From assembly GCF_022809715.1 (NCBI RefSeq), contig NZ_CP094460.1, positions 1,054,001-1,118,000 of the forward strand: a DNA stretch of 64,000 nucleotides. Direction: 5' to 3'. Position 1 is the stretch's first letter, and every line of letters starts with the position of its first letter. Below, in pieces: positions 20,168 through 28,107 of the stretch. The position numbers and the translations under genes are program-made. Source of the stretch: Burkholderia pyrrocinia. Its GTDB lineage: Bacteria; Pseudomonadota; Gammaproteobacteria; Burkholderiales; Burkholderiaceae. The notes below the pieces were generated by a model. The model worked only from the letters and a program-made list of their open reading frames with translations, was not told where the DNA came from and made no database searches.

Positions 20168-21060
20168 ACCAGCCCCCACTGCGTATCGCACTGACGGCAG
20201 AACGTGTCGATCAGTGCGGAATAAACGGCCGGCGCTTCCACGTACCCGGCATGACCGGCTTGCGGAATCACCTGCAGCCCGACGTGCGCGGCCGCGGCGA
20301 TCCGCTCGCATGCGGCGGGCGGCGTGATCGCGTCGTTCGCGCCGACGGCCACGGCCGTGCGGCCGCGAAAACCGGCGAGATCGGCCGCGAGATCGGCGTT
20401 CGCGAGCAGATGCGTGGCCTGCGCATAGCCGGCCGGCACGATGCGCGCCATGTTCCAGCGCACCCACGCACGCGCATCCTCGCTCGCGAAACCGGACAGC
20501 ATGTTGCCGCTGCGCTGCTCGGCGAGCCCGGCCGGGCCGAGTTCCGCGAGCATCGCGAGCCGCGCGTCGCGGCGCGATTCGCGCGTTTCGGCGGGGGCGC
20601 TGCCGTAGCCACCGGCAGGCGACACCAGCAGCAGGCCGGCGATCCGCGCGGGCATCACGCGGGCGAGACCGCCCGCGACGATCGCGCCGAGCGAATGCCC
20701 GACCAGCACGCAGCGTTCGATGCCGAGTGCCTCGAGCCACGCGTTCAGCGACGCCGCGTAATCGGCGGCGGCCGGCGACGCGCCGTGCACGGGCGTCGAC
20801 GCGCCATAACCGGGCGCATCCCACGCGAGCACGCGCCGCGATGCGCCGAGCGTGTCGAGCTGGCGCACCCACGATGCGGCACCCGAGCCGATCCCGTGCA
20901 GCAGCACGACGGGCAGCGCGCGGCCCGCATGCTGCGCGCCGGCCTCGCGATAGCCGATCGTGCCCGCCGCGCCGGCCGCGCAGCGCTGCTCGGGAAACTG
21001 CCCGAGCAGCGCTGCGAATGCCGCGGTGCGGTCGCGTTCACGTTTGTCGATGACACTCAT
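20164..21060 (-). CDS. Alpha/beta-fold hydrolase
   Basis: A 298-residue alpha/beta hydrolase, probably the ring-cleavage-product hydrolase of the operon. The oxyanion-hole segment VVLLHGIGSGAASW (about 51-64) and nucleophile elbow GHSLG with Ser 123 are clear. The acid is probably Asp in VGANDAITPP and the base His in PQAGHAGYVEAP. The general likeness is to 2-hydroxymuconate-semialdehyde and related C-C bond hydrolases, but ester hydrolysis cannot be excluded. It starts 18 bp after the cupin stop. Confidence 0.92.
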   Translation of the reverse strand: MSVIDKRERDRTAAFAALLGQFPEQRCAAGAAGTIGYREAGAQHAGRALPVVLLHGIGSGAASWVRQLDTLGASRRVLAWDAPGYGASTPVHGASPAAADYAASLNAWLEALGIERCVLVGHSLGAIVAGGLARVMPARIAGLLLVSPAGGYGSAPAETRESRRDARLAMLAELGPAGLAEQRSGNMLSGFASEDARAWVRWNMARIVPAGYAQATHLLANADLAADLAGFRGRTAVAVGANDAITPPAACERIAAAAHVGLQVIPQAGHAGYVEAPAVYSALIDTFCRQCDTQWGLV

Positions 21061-21078
21061 TGCTTCACCGGCTCCGTC

Positions 21079-21606
21079 TCAACGCTTGATCTTCGCGAGC
21101 GGCGAATCGGGCGGATACGTCGGCGTGATGGGCTTCGGCGAACCGAGCATCACGCACATCAGCGCGTCTTCCTCGCCGATGTTGATTTCCGTGCGATACA
21201 CGCCGGGCGGCACCGAGATCAGGTCGCGCTCGCCGAGGATCGCTTCCCACGTCTCGCCGTCGCGTTCGCAGATCACCTTCATCTTGCCGCGCAGCACGAA
21301 GAAGATTTCTTCCACGTCGATGTGGATGTGGCTCGGGCCGATGTTGCCGGCCGGGATCACCATCGTCGAGAACGTGAAGTTGCCGGCCGGCACCGTGTTG
21401 ACGTCCTTCGCGACGCCCGTGCCGCCGGTGCCGACATAGCGCATCTGCGCACGGCGGTACTTCGGGTCGTAGTCGGCCTGGAACTTCAGTGCGTCCCAGT
21501 CGTAGCGCCGCGTCGCATAGCGCGCCACGCGCCCTTCCATCCAGTCGTTGAAGCTTGCGCCTTCCGGCTGGTCCCACGACTTGCGTTCGAGATCGGCGTC
21601 CGCCAT
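21079..21606 (-). CDS. Cupin-domain protein
   Basis: A 175-residue single-cupin protein. The first cupin motif is clear in PAGNIGPSHIHIDVEEIFF and VLRGKMKVICERDG, with an H-x-H pair and a following Glu as metal ligands. The second motif is weaker (LISVPPGVYRTEINIGEE). Such proteins may be dioxygenases, isomerases or binding proteins. The ATG at 21606 has a GGAGAGG ribosome site; an earlier in-frame ATG at 21621 does not. It lies between an SDR and the hydrolase, so a role on a pathway intermediate is likely. Confidence 0.85.
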   Translation of the reverse strand: MADADLERKSWDQPEGASFNDWMEGRVARYATRRYDWDALKFQADYDPKYRRAQMRYVGTGGTGVAKDVNTVPAGNFTFSTMVIPAGNIGPSHIHIDVEEIFFVLRGKMKVICERDGETWEAILGERDLISVPPGVYRTEINIGEEDALMCVMLGSPKPITPTYPPDSPLAKIKR

Positions 21607-21635
21607 CGTCCTCTCCTTCATTCAGAGTGAAAACA

Positions 21636-22406
21636 TCAATTCATTACGAAGCCGCCGTTCACCGGCAGCAGTTGGCCCGTCACGAAGCGCGCGCCGTCCG
21701 ACAGCAGGAACAGCACGGGGCCCGTCACGTCGTCGGGCACCTGCGCGCGCGTCAGCGCGCGGCCCTGCATGTAGAACGCGTGACGCTCGGCCGGCACGTA
21801 GGCGGTCGCCTCGACTTCGGTCAGCCCCGGCGCGATCGCGTTGACCGTCACGCCGTGCGCGCCGAATTCGCGCGCCTGCGCATGCGTCATCGCGATCACC
21901 GCGCCCTTGCTCGCGACGTACGCGAGCAGCTTCGGCGCGCCCCACAGCGCGGTGTCCGATGCGAGGTTCACGATCGCGCCGCGGCCCGACTTCGCGAGGT
22001 GCGGCAGCGCCGCATTGCTGACGAGCCACACGCCGCGCACGTTCACGTTCATCACGGCGTCCCATGTCGCGACGTCGAGCTCCGTCGACAGCTTGCCGCC
22101 CGAGTTCGTGATCGCCGCGTTGTTGATCAGCGCGTCGATGCCGCCGAGCGCCGCCGCGCCCTGCGCGACGAATGCGTCGACGCTCGCCGGGTCGGCCAGG
22201 TCGAGCGCGAAGAAATGCGCAACGTGGCCGGCTTCCGACAGTTGCGCGGCAAGCGCACGGCCTTCGTCGGCCAGCACGTCGCCGAACGCGACCTGCGCGC
22301 CCGCGGCGACGAGCGCCTTCACGAACGCCGCGCCGAGGCCGCGCGCGCCGCCCGTGACGAGCACGCGGCGCCGCGCGAGCGACACGACCGGTGCGAGCTC
22401 AGCCAT
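21636..22406 (-). CDS. SDR-family oxidoreductase (probable dihydrodiol or alcohol dehydrogenase)
   Basis: A 256-residue classical SDR with every catalytic residue present: cofactor loop VTGGARGLG (18-26), NNAA (95-98), Asn 122, Ser 150 (VNLAS), Tyr 163 and Lys 167 (AYVASKGAV). It would use NAD(P) to oxidise a hydroxyl; after a Rieske oxygenase the natural proposal is a cis-dihydrodiol re-aromatised to a catechol. The ATG at 22406 overlaps the oxygenase stop by 8 bp. It contrasts with the other SDR of this operon, which lacks Tyr and Lys. Confidence 0.93.
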   Translation of the reverse strand: MAELAPVVSLARRRVLVTGGARGLGAAFVKALVAAGAQVAFGDVLADEGRALAAQLSEAGHVAHFFALDLADPASVDAFVAQGAAALGGIDALINNAAITNSGGKLSTELDVATWDAVMNVNVRGVWLVSNAALPHLAKSGRGAIVNLASDTALWGAPKLLAYVASKGAVIAMTHAQAREFGAHGVTVNAIAPGLTEVEATAYVPAERHAFYMQGRALTRAQVPDDVTGPVLFLLSDGARFVTGQLLPVNGGFVMN

Positions 22407-23469
22407 TCGCGGGCTCCGAAGCGGCTTGCGCCGCGCGATGCGCGTCGAGCGCGGACAGGTGTTCCTGCGCACGCTGGCGCAGCATCCGGCGCACGCGCGT
22501 GATGCCGACGTCGTGCTGGTACAGGTATTCGTGATCGCGGGCCTGCGGCGCGAGGCTTTCGAGGACGTAGCGGTCCTGCTCGAGCACGTCCCAGTGCAGC
22601 CCTTCAAGGCGGTTGCGGTACATGAAGCGCCACACGTCGCGCTGCCAGCCGCTGACCTTGCGCGTGCGCCAGAAGTAGACCTGGCAGTTGTCGCCGTCGA
22701 CCGGCGTCGCGAAGCCGATGATCCCGAAGTTGCCGCCCGGGCCGAACTTCTGCTTGTACGGAATCGCGAGGCGCATCCACAGGCAGCCGGTTTCGCCGAG
22801 CTCGACCCAGTCGAAGTTCACGTCGCGCTGGCCGATTTTCTCGAACATCAGGCCAGTTTCCGTCTTGCGCACGCGCATGTCGGCCTGCTTGTCGCCTTCG
22901 GCCATCGAGTGCGACGTCGCATGCAGGTACGCGCCGTGCATCGGGTCCATCACGTTGTCGATCGCGTACTGGTAATTGCACTTCCAGTTCGACACGCACA
23001 GGAAGTGGCCGTACTCGTCGGCGACCAGTTCCTCGGGCAGGTTCAGCGGCGCCGGCTCGCCGTGCGCTTCGTCGCCGAACCACAGGAAGATCGCGCCGGC
23101 CTTCTCTTCGACCGGATAGGACTTCACGCACTTCATGCCTTCGAGCGGACAGTTCGACACGGCCGGCACACGATTGACCGTGCCGCCGCCGTCGACTTCG
23201 ATGCCGTGATACCAGCAGGCAATGCTGCCGCCGAGGTTCCAGCCGAGCGACAGACGCGCGCCGCGGTGCGGGCAGCGATCTTCCAGTGCGTGAACCTTGC
23301 CCTCGTGATCGCGCCACAGCACGATCTGCTCGGACAGGCGCGTGAGGCCGACGGGCGCGTTCGACACCTGCCAGCTCGGCGCGACGGGATACCAGTAGTT
23401 CTTGATGCCGCGGTCGAGATAGTCACGGACCGGGTCGTGTTGGGATGCGTGTTGTGCGGGGGACGTCAT
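22399..23469 (-). CDS. Rieske non-heme iron oxygenase, catalytic subunit
   Basis: A 356-residue ring-hydroxylating oxygenase alpha subunit. The Rieske cluster ligands are Cys 66, His 68, Cys 85 and His 88 (CPHRGARLSLG and CWYHGIEV). The mononuclear iron site is in DNVMDPMHGAYLHATS, with His 178 and His 183 and an upstream Asp 175. Length and a single-subunit layout (no beta subunit gene nearby) resemble the phthalate/vanillate-type group, not the biphenyl-type group. It would hydroxylate or demethylate the operon's substrate, fed by the ferredoxin and reductase at the two ends of the operon. Confidence 0.95.
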   Translation of the reverse strand: MTSPAQHASQHDPVRDYLDRGIKNYWYPVAPSWQVSNAPVGLTRLSEQIVLWRDHEGKVHALEDRCPHRGARLSLGWNLGGSIACWYHGIEVDGGGTVNRVPAVSNCPLEGMKCVKSYPVEEKAGAIFLWFGDEAHGEPAPLNLPEELVADEYGHFLCVSNWKCNYQYAIDNVMDPMHGAYLHATSHSMAEGDKQADMRVRKTETGLMFEKIGQRDVNFDWVELGETGCLWMRLAIPYKQKFGPGGNFGIIGFATPVDGDNCQVYFWRTRKVSGWQRDVWRFMYRNRLEGLHWDVLEQDRYVLESLAPQARDHEYLYQHDVGITRVRRMLRQRAQEHLSALDAHRAAQAASEPANG

Positions 23470-23524
23470 CAGTGTGCTCCGGATGCGGTTGTCGTCGGGT
23501 CGGCGGATCGCGCGCTCGGCGCGG

Positions 23525-23836
23525 TCATTCCGCGAGCGCGGCCATTTCGGCGCGGAAGCGCTCCGGTGTCCACGGCGTGCCGTCCGGTGCGCGGAAGCCG
23601 ATGCGGTTCAGGCCCGCGACGACGTCGTCCAGCTCGGTCGCGCCGGCTTCGAACACGCGTTCGAGCGCATCGCCGAGGTCGTTCTCGTACTGGGTCGGCT
23701 CGGCCTTGCGGTTCTGCCAGATCCGGTTCTCGACCTGACCGGGGATCTCGATCTGCCCCTTGCCGGCGACGTTGTTCGGCTGCGGCGCCACCCACGGCTT
23801 CAGGAAGGGATTGAAGTTGACGGTCGCTTCTTTCAT
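23525..23836 (-). CDS. Small recombinase-like helix-turn-helix protein
   Basis: A 103-residue protein. The C-terminal half (VVAGLNRIGFRAPDGTPWTPERFRAEMAAL) resembles the small HTH found at the end of serine recombinases. The N-terminal half (NFNPFLKPWVAPQPNN) is proline-rich, with no known domain. It has no catalytic serine region, so it is not a recombinase. One base separates it from the ferredoxin stop, and it precedes the oxygenase by 55 bp. A structural or assembly role for the oxygenase is one guess; the function is unknown. Confidence 0.75.
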   Translation of the reverse strand: MKEATVNFNPFLKPWVAPQPNNVAGKGQIEIPGQVENRIWQNRKAEPTQYENDLGDALERVFEAGATELDDVVAGLNRIGFRAPDGTPWTPERFRAEMAALAE

Positions 23837-23837
23837 G

Positions 23838-24155
23838 TCATTCCACCTTGATCTGGATTTCCTCGCCGGCCAGGCGCACCGCGTACTGCTTCAGCGCGCG
23901 TCCGCCCGGACCCTTCAGGCATTCGCCCGTCCTGATGTCGAACACGGCCTCGTGCAGCGGGCATTCGACCGTGCCTTCGTCGACGAACCCCTGCGTCAGC
24001 AGCGCGTACGCATGCGGGCACACGTTCTCGAGCGCATACACGTCGTCGCCGACGCGATAGATCCCGATTTCGACGCCGTCGGTCCGCTTGAACTCGATCG
24101 GCGTGTCTTCCGACAGCGCGCCGGCGTGCCCGGCGCAAATCCATTGTTCAGACAT
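23838..24155 (-). CDS. Rieske-type [2Fe-2S] ferredoxin
   Basis: A 105-residue Rieske ferredoxin, first gene of the operon. Ligands are Cys 46 and His 48 (NVCPHAYALLTQG) and Cys 65 and His 68 (ECPLHEAVFD). The separation of the two pairs and the KGPGGRALKQYAVRL tail are typical of oxygenase ferredoxins such as BphA3. The ATG at 24155 (MSEQWICAG) has an AAGGGTGTGAG ribosome site; a frame extension to 24206 adds 17 uncharacteristic residues. It would shuttle electrons from the reductase (12249-13493) to the oxygenase. Confidence 0.94.
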   Translation of the reverse strand: MSEQWICAGHAGALSEDTPIEFKRTDGVEIGIYRVGDDVYALENVCPHAYALLTQGFVDEGTVECPLHEAVFDIRTGECLKGPGGRALKQYAVRLAGEEIQIKVE

Positions 24156-24199
24156 CTCACACCCTTCCTTCTGATCGACTCTCGGTTTGCTTCTTGTTT

Positions 24200-24215
24200 G
24201 TTCCATATTAGGAAC
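24200..24215. promoter_or_regulatory. Operator palindrome, operon-proximal copy
   Basis: GTTCCATATTAGGAAC: perfect 5-bp arms around six AT bases, 45 bp before the ferredoxin ATG. The reverse complement of the porin-proximal copy differs from it at one base only. Size and placement fit an IclR-family dimer. Confidence 0.75.
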
Positions 24216-24484
24216 ATCAGTTTATGGATGGTGATTATAGGAGCGACTTTCCACGAGTAAAACAAAAAGCTGCACGCCCTAGGGAAAACACTGACCGTTG
24301 GGTCGGCGATCGTCGCCGCCTACCCTATCAAATGTGATTTTTTGTTTTGCGGCGGGGAGTTATGCCCTTTTTGAAAGCTCCACGCATCGCTGCGGCGCAG
24401 CGCTTTCGATCCCATCCGTCCCGAAAAATTTATTTTTGATCACGCGCTTGACGCCCCTATACTCCATTCCATCAGAGGCACATC

Positions 24485-24500
24485 GTTCCTTATATGGAAC
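24485..24500. promoter_or_regulatory. Operator palindrome, porin-proximal copy
   Basis: GTTCCTTATATGGAAC, about 100 bp before the porin ATG. In reverse complement it matches the copy at 24200-24215 at 15 of 16 positions. The pair probably lets one regulator control both operon and porin. Confidence 0.75.
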
Positions 24501-24602
24501 ACACGAAATGCCCATCCGGCGGTGGAACACGCGTGACGGCCGGCCGTCTCCGCGTATGCCGCCACGGCACGTTTTCATCAGGTTGGAGAGTCAGGAGATC
24601 AA

Positions 24603-25682
24603 ATGGTCAAGCATGCGGTAGCAGCAGCAGTCATCGGGATGGGCGCCGCGTCGGGCGCGTGGGCGCAGAGCAGCGTGGTGCTGTACGGCAGCCTGGATGC
24701 GGGCGTCGCGTACGTGAACAACGTCGGCGGCCATGCGAAGTGGGCGATGATCCAGGGCAACACGCAGCCCGATCGGTGGGGCCTGAAAGGCAAGGAAGAC
24801 CTCGGCGACGGCCTGTCGGCGATCTTCCAGCTCGAAAACGGCTTCTATACGAACAACGGCCAGTTCGCGACCGCGAACACGATCTGGAACCGCGCGGCGT
24901 TCGTCGGCCTGAGTTCGGACCGCTACGGCACGCTGACGCTCGGCCGCCAGACGCCGCTGTCGTTCGACTATCTCGATCCGCTCAGCACGGCCTACCTGGC
25001 GCTGAGCTGGTACGCGTTCCACCCCGGCAACATCGACGGGCTCGCCGCGACCGGCAACGTGCCGTACAACAATTCTGTGAAGTACCGCTCGCCGACCTAT
25101 GCGGGCTTCTCGGCCGCGGCGACGCTGGCGCTCGGCAACACGACGAACTTCTCGACCGGCAAGTCGGTCGGCGTCGCGCTGAACTATGCGAACGGGCCGT
25201 TCAAGGCGTCGGCCGTCTACTCGAACGAACACGACCGCTCGATCCTGATCGGCCAGACGGGTATCGCGTCATTCCAGGGGCAGAACACCGCGAACGGCTA
25301 CATAGCGAACAAGGTCGAGAACATCGGCGCGGGCGCGTCGTACCAGTTCGGCGACTTCCTCGTGCACGGCCTCTACACGCGCACGAAGATGCAGTCGAAC
25401 GGCTTTTCGGATACGTTCCAGAGCTATGACGCGGGCGTGAACTACCGCAGCAGCGCGTTCAACACGATCGCGGGCGGCGCGGCGACCACGACGCTGGCCG
25501 GCCGCCGCTGGACGCAGGTCGAGCTCGGCGACATCTACGCGCTGTCGAAGCGCACGCAGCTCTATGCGAACGTGTTGTACGAGCACGGGTCGGGCGGCGC
25601 GAAAGCCGCGTTCTTCACGGCCGGCGTGTCGAGCACCGCGAACCAGGTGATCGTGCTCACCGGGATCCACCACTCGTTCTGA
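24603..25682 (+). CDS. Gram-negative trimeric porin
   Basis: A 359-residue outer-membrane porin of the Burkholderia/Neisseria type. It has a cleavable signal (to AWA at about residue 21), then the first strand QSSVVLYGSLDAGVAYVNN. The eyelet-containing segment WGLKGKEDLGDGLSAIFQLE and FVGLSSDRYGTLTLGRQ are also present. The last strand ends in Phe (VLTGIHHSF), the BAM recognition signal. An AGGAG ribosome site precedes the ATG. It is divergent from the catabolic operon and shares a palindrome with it, so it probably admits that operon's substrate. Confidence 0.94.
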   Translation: MVKHAVAAAVIGMGAASGAWAQSSVVLYGSLDAGVAYVNNVGGHAKWAMIQGNTQPDRWGLKGKEDLGDGLSAIFQLENGFYTNNGQFATANTIWNRAAFVGLSSDRYGTLTLGRQTPLSFDYLDPLSTAYLALSWYAFHPGNIDGLAATGNVPYNNSVKYRSPTYAGFSAAATLALGNTTNFSTGKSVGVALNYANGPFKASAVYSNEHDRSILIGQTGIASFQGQNTANGYIANKVENIGAGASYQFGDFLVHGLYTRTKMQSNGFSDTFQSYDAGVNYRSSAFNTIAGGAATTTLAGRRWTQVELGDIYALSKRTQLYANVLYEHGSGGAKAAFFTAGVSSTANQVIVLTGIHHSF

Positions 25683-25712
25683 GCGGTTTCGCGCGTTCGG
25701 CGCCTGAAACGA

Positions 25713-25745
25713 CAAGAGCGGCCCGCGGGCCGCTCTTGCTTTTTG
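25713..25745 (+). terminator. Rho-independent terminator of the porin gene
   Basis: A long inverted repeat: CAAGAGCGGCCCG (25713-25725) pairs with CGGGCCGCTCTTG (25726-25738), leaving a very tight loop, and Ts follow at 25740-25744. It lies 31 bp after the porin stop, ahead of the convergent IclR gene. Confidence 0.85.
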
Positions 25746-25766
25746 CGATGCCGGGCGCGTCGCGAG

Positions 25767-26660
25767 TCAGAACATCGCGACCTTGTGGCGCGCGTGCGCA
25801 AACGTCGGGTCGCTTTCGAGCGGACGATAGTTCAGGCGCTGCGACAGGTCGACCGCCGCACCGCATACGGCTTCGACGAGCCGCTCCTTCTCGCCGGCCT
25901 CGCCGATCTCCGAACGCGGCACCGTCGCGGTGATCGCCGCGACGATCGAACCCGAATGATCGCGCACGGGCGCGGTCACGGCCGAGATGCCGCTTTCGAA
26001 CGCCGCCTCGCTGACCGCATAGCCGAGCCGCGCGTACTGCCGCACGCGTTCGTACAGTTCGTCGACGGTGCCCGGCGTGCGCTCGGTGAACTGCTCGAGC
26101 CGCTTTTCCGGATAGAGCTGGCGCAGCGCGTCGCGCGTCAGGTCGCCCATCAGCACGTGGCCGTGCACGGTCGCATGCGCGGGCAGGCGCGTACCGACGT
26201 GCACCTTCACCGAACCGAACATCGACGCATTGCTCTGCGCCTTCGCGACGAACACGACGTCGCGCTGGTCGCGGATCAGCAGGTGCGTCGAGAAGCCGGT
26301 GGAATCGCGCAGCCGTTCGAGCACCGGCGCGCCGAGATCGGTCAGCTCGAGCGAGTTCAGGTATTCGAAGCCGAGCCGCAGCACGCCGACGCCGAGCCGG
26401 AAATGGCGGTCGCCGTTCACGCGTTCGAGAAACCCGAGCGCCTCGAGCGTCTGCAGCAGGCGGAACGTGGTCGTGCGCGGAATGCCGATGCGCTTCGACA
26501 GCTCGGGCGCGCCGAGCACGGGCTCGCGCGCCGAGAATTCGGCGAGAATCCGCAGTCCGCGCTCGAGCCCCGGCACCAGATAGGACGAAGCGCCGCCGGA
26601 CGATTCGTCATCGCCGGCAGCGGCAGGATCGGGGGCGTCGCTCATCGTTGTCTTGACCAT
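25767..26660 (-). CDS. IclR-family transcriptional regulator, second copy
   Basis: A 297-residue IclR regulator nearly parallel in sequence to the one at 19313-20167. It has the same winged-helix block (VPGLERGLRILAEFSAREPV, LSKRIGIPRTTTFRLLQTLE) and the same effector-domain blocks (STGFSTHLLIRDQRDVVFVAKAQ, RLPAHATVHGHVLMGDL, SAVTAPVRD). The start could be 26660 (MVKTTMSD) or 26645 (MSDAPDP); neither has a strong ribosome site. It flanks the porin, so control of the porin or of the whole cluster is likely. With similar DNA-reading helices, the two copies may share operators. Confidence 0.93.
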   Translation of the reverse strand: MVKTTMSDAPDPAAAGDDESSGGASSYLVPGLERGLRILAEFSAREPVLGAPELSKRIGIPRTTTFRLLQTLEALGFLERVNGDRHFRLGVGVLRLGFEYLNSLELTDLGAPVLERLRDSTGFSTHLLIRDQRDVVFVAKAQSNASMFGSVKVHVGTRLPAHATVHGHVLMGDLTRDALRQLYPEKRLEQFTERTPGTVDELYERVRQYARLGYAVSEAAFESGISAVTAPVRDHSGSIVAAITATVPRSEIGEAGEKERLVEAVCGAAVDLSQRLNYRPLESDPTFAHARHKVAMF

Positions 26661-26948
26661 GTGGACATGGACGGAAGGAAATCGGTCACGAAACAGGCCA
26701 TGGATCGTCGTGGATATTCAGTCATGCTACTCCAGCGCGCGCGCAGGTTCGCACCCGCGCGCTGCGCCGCGACGCAGCATGCGCATCCGCGACCCCATGC
26801 AGAGTCATTCACGGTCGAGAGGATAGCAGCGATGGACAGCGCGACGCCATGCGGAAATCGCCGAACGGCGGGAAGACCGCCGCCCGGCCGTTGCCCGTCT
26901 CGGGTGGCTGAAAGACGACAAACGGCGCGGCATCCGACGCCGCGTCGC
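26661..26948. other. Intergenic region, nothing recognised
   Basis: A 288-bp spacer between the IclR gene and the downstream end of the cysteine-hydrolase-like gene. No GTTCC-N6-GGAAC site, hairpin with T-run, or gene is seen in it. Confidence 0.45.
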
Positions 26949-27428
26949 CTACAGGCGCGACAGGTGGACCCGGAGGTTCGCGCGATCGAACGTAAAGCCG
27001 CCGGCCGCATCCTGCTCGAGCACCCGTGCAAGGTCGACCGCATACATCCAGCCGCTGCCCAGACGGCCGCCGTTCACGGCCCGGATCCGGCTGCCGCCGA
27101 CCGCGATCGCGGCATGAAAGACATTGCCGCCGCGGGAGAAACCGACCGCGGTTCCCGCCGGAATGCTGGCGCGCCCGTCCCACTGATCGCCGGTCTCGAA
27201 GTTGAACCGCGTCCTCCAGTGCTGACCGATCGTGTCGAGCAGCGTATCGGGCGCGATCATCGCGTCGCCGCGCAGCAGGTACCGGACATAGGCCGCGGCG
27301 TCGTAGCAGACGCCGCCGGACACATACTCGTTGATGTCGGCCATGCCGTACATCAGCGCTTGCGCATGTTTCTGCTTTTCGGCGAAGCCGGATTGGGCGA
27401 CATGGCCGCCTAACTGGGTCAGTTGCAT
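26949..27428 (-). CDS. Possible papain-fold cysteine hydrolase
   Basis: A 159-residue protein. GGVCYDAAAYVRYLLRGD places a cysteine at the start of a helix, and about 75 residues later comes GNVFHAAIAVGGSRIRAVNGG with a histidine at the start of a strand. This Cys-helix, His-strand pattern is that of NlpC/P60 and other papain-like peptidases and amidases. No signal peptide is seen. The ATG at 27428 has an AAAAGGA ribosome site; 19 upstream in-frame residues look untranslated. The gene stands alone. The family is not firmly recognised; a peptidoglycan- or peptide-cleaving role is inference. Confidence 0.6.
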   Translation of the reverse strand: MQLTQLGGHVAQSGFAEKQKHAQALMYGMADINEYVSGGVCYDAAAYVRYLLRGDAMIAPDTLLDTIGQHWRTRFNFETGDQWDGRASIPAGTAVGFSRGGNVFHAAIAVGGSRIRAVNGGRLGSGWMYAVDLARVLEQDAAGGFTFDRANLRVHLSRL

Positions 27429-27525
27429 GGGTAGGTCCTTTTGAGGAAGAAAGGCATCGTCGTCCCGCCAACGCAATAACCTCATATCTTATTACGATAT
27501 CCGCCGACGGCGGCCGGCCCGGGCG

Positions 27526-27786
27526 TCACGGCGCACGCGCCGCCGACGCCGGTGCGGCGGCGGCCGCGTCGGGATTCGGCGCGAGCCGCAGGCGCACGCG
27601 CAACGGCTGCAGCATGTCGGGCGGCGGCGGCTCGGCCAGCGGGCCGCCGGCCGTGAGCAGTTGCCGCAGCGCCGCGTCCGCGCCGGGATCGCCCAGCGAC
27701 GCGAATTCGACGCGCGTGACGGCACCGTTCGCGCCGATCCACGCGCGCACGACGATCGCGGGCGGCGGTGCATCGGCGCACCGCAT
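27526..27786 (-). CDS. TonB C-terminal-like short protein, possibly truncated
   Basis: An 86-residue frame whose core (AIVVRAWIGANGAVTRVEFASLGD, LRQLLTAGGPLAEPPPP, QPLRVRLRLAP) looks like a TonB C-terminal domain. The only usable start is the ATG at 27786. The frame is open for 38 further codons upstream and contains FHRDTYIARYRM, which also looks like part of the domain, yet no ATG, GTG or TTG exists there. Either the N-terminus was lost or the start is unusual. No membrane anchor or proline-rich spacer remains, so ordinary TonB function is unlikely. Confidence 0.45.
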   Translation of the reverse strand: MRCADAPPPAIVVRAWIGANGAVTRVEFASLGDPGADAALRQLLTAGGPLAEPPPPDMLQPLRVRLRLAPNPDAAAAAPASAARAP

Positions 27787-27900
27787 GCGGTATCGCGCGA
27801 TGTATGTATCGCGGTGGAAGGAATACGGGAACCGATCAGGAAAAAAACGGCAGGAGGCGGGCGGTGAAGGCGATCCTCGGGCGGGATCGACGCGACGGCG

Positions 27901-28107
27901 TCAGGCCGTCACGGCGGCGTCATACTCGGCGCGGGCAAGCTGGCCGGCGGCGTACGCCTCGGCTTCGCCGCGAAAGCCTTCCCGGCTGAATGCGACGACT
28001 TTCACACCGACGCCGGTCGCCCGCTTCACCGTCAGCGCCCATTGCCATCCGCCGTCTTGTTCGAAGACGTGCAGCGAGGGTTCGAAGGAAGGGTCGAGTA
28101 CGGTCAC
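27901..28107 (-). CDS. Hypothetical 68-residue protein
   Basis: A short soluble protein starting at a GTG (28107) with an AGGAG ribosome site. The sequence opens MTVLDPSFEPSLHVFEQDGG, then WQWALTVKRATGVGVKVVAFS and a helical, alanine-rich tail. It reads like a small single-domain beta-alpha protein. No family is recognised. It lies upstream of the TonB-like fragment on the same strand. Confidence 0.5.
   Translation of the reverse strand: MTVLDPSFEPSLHVFEQDGGWQWALTVKRATGVGVKVVAFSREGFRGEAEAYAAGQLARAEYDAAVTA

Larger units (their letters stand above)
24156..24602. other. Divergent control region of ferredoxin operon and porin
   Basis: A 447-bp AT-richer region between the head of the catabolic operon and the porin. 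It contains the two GTTCC-N6-GGAAC palindromes listed separately, one near each end, and the motif CCCTAGGG near 24280. No open frame in it is convincing. Confidence 0.75.

Noticed and set aside
19313..20872. A longer IclR protein with a 235-residue N-terminal extension
   Set aside because: The extension is the hydrolase gene read in another frame; the true ATG at 20167 overlaps the hydrolase stop by 4 bp.
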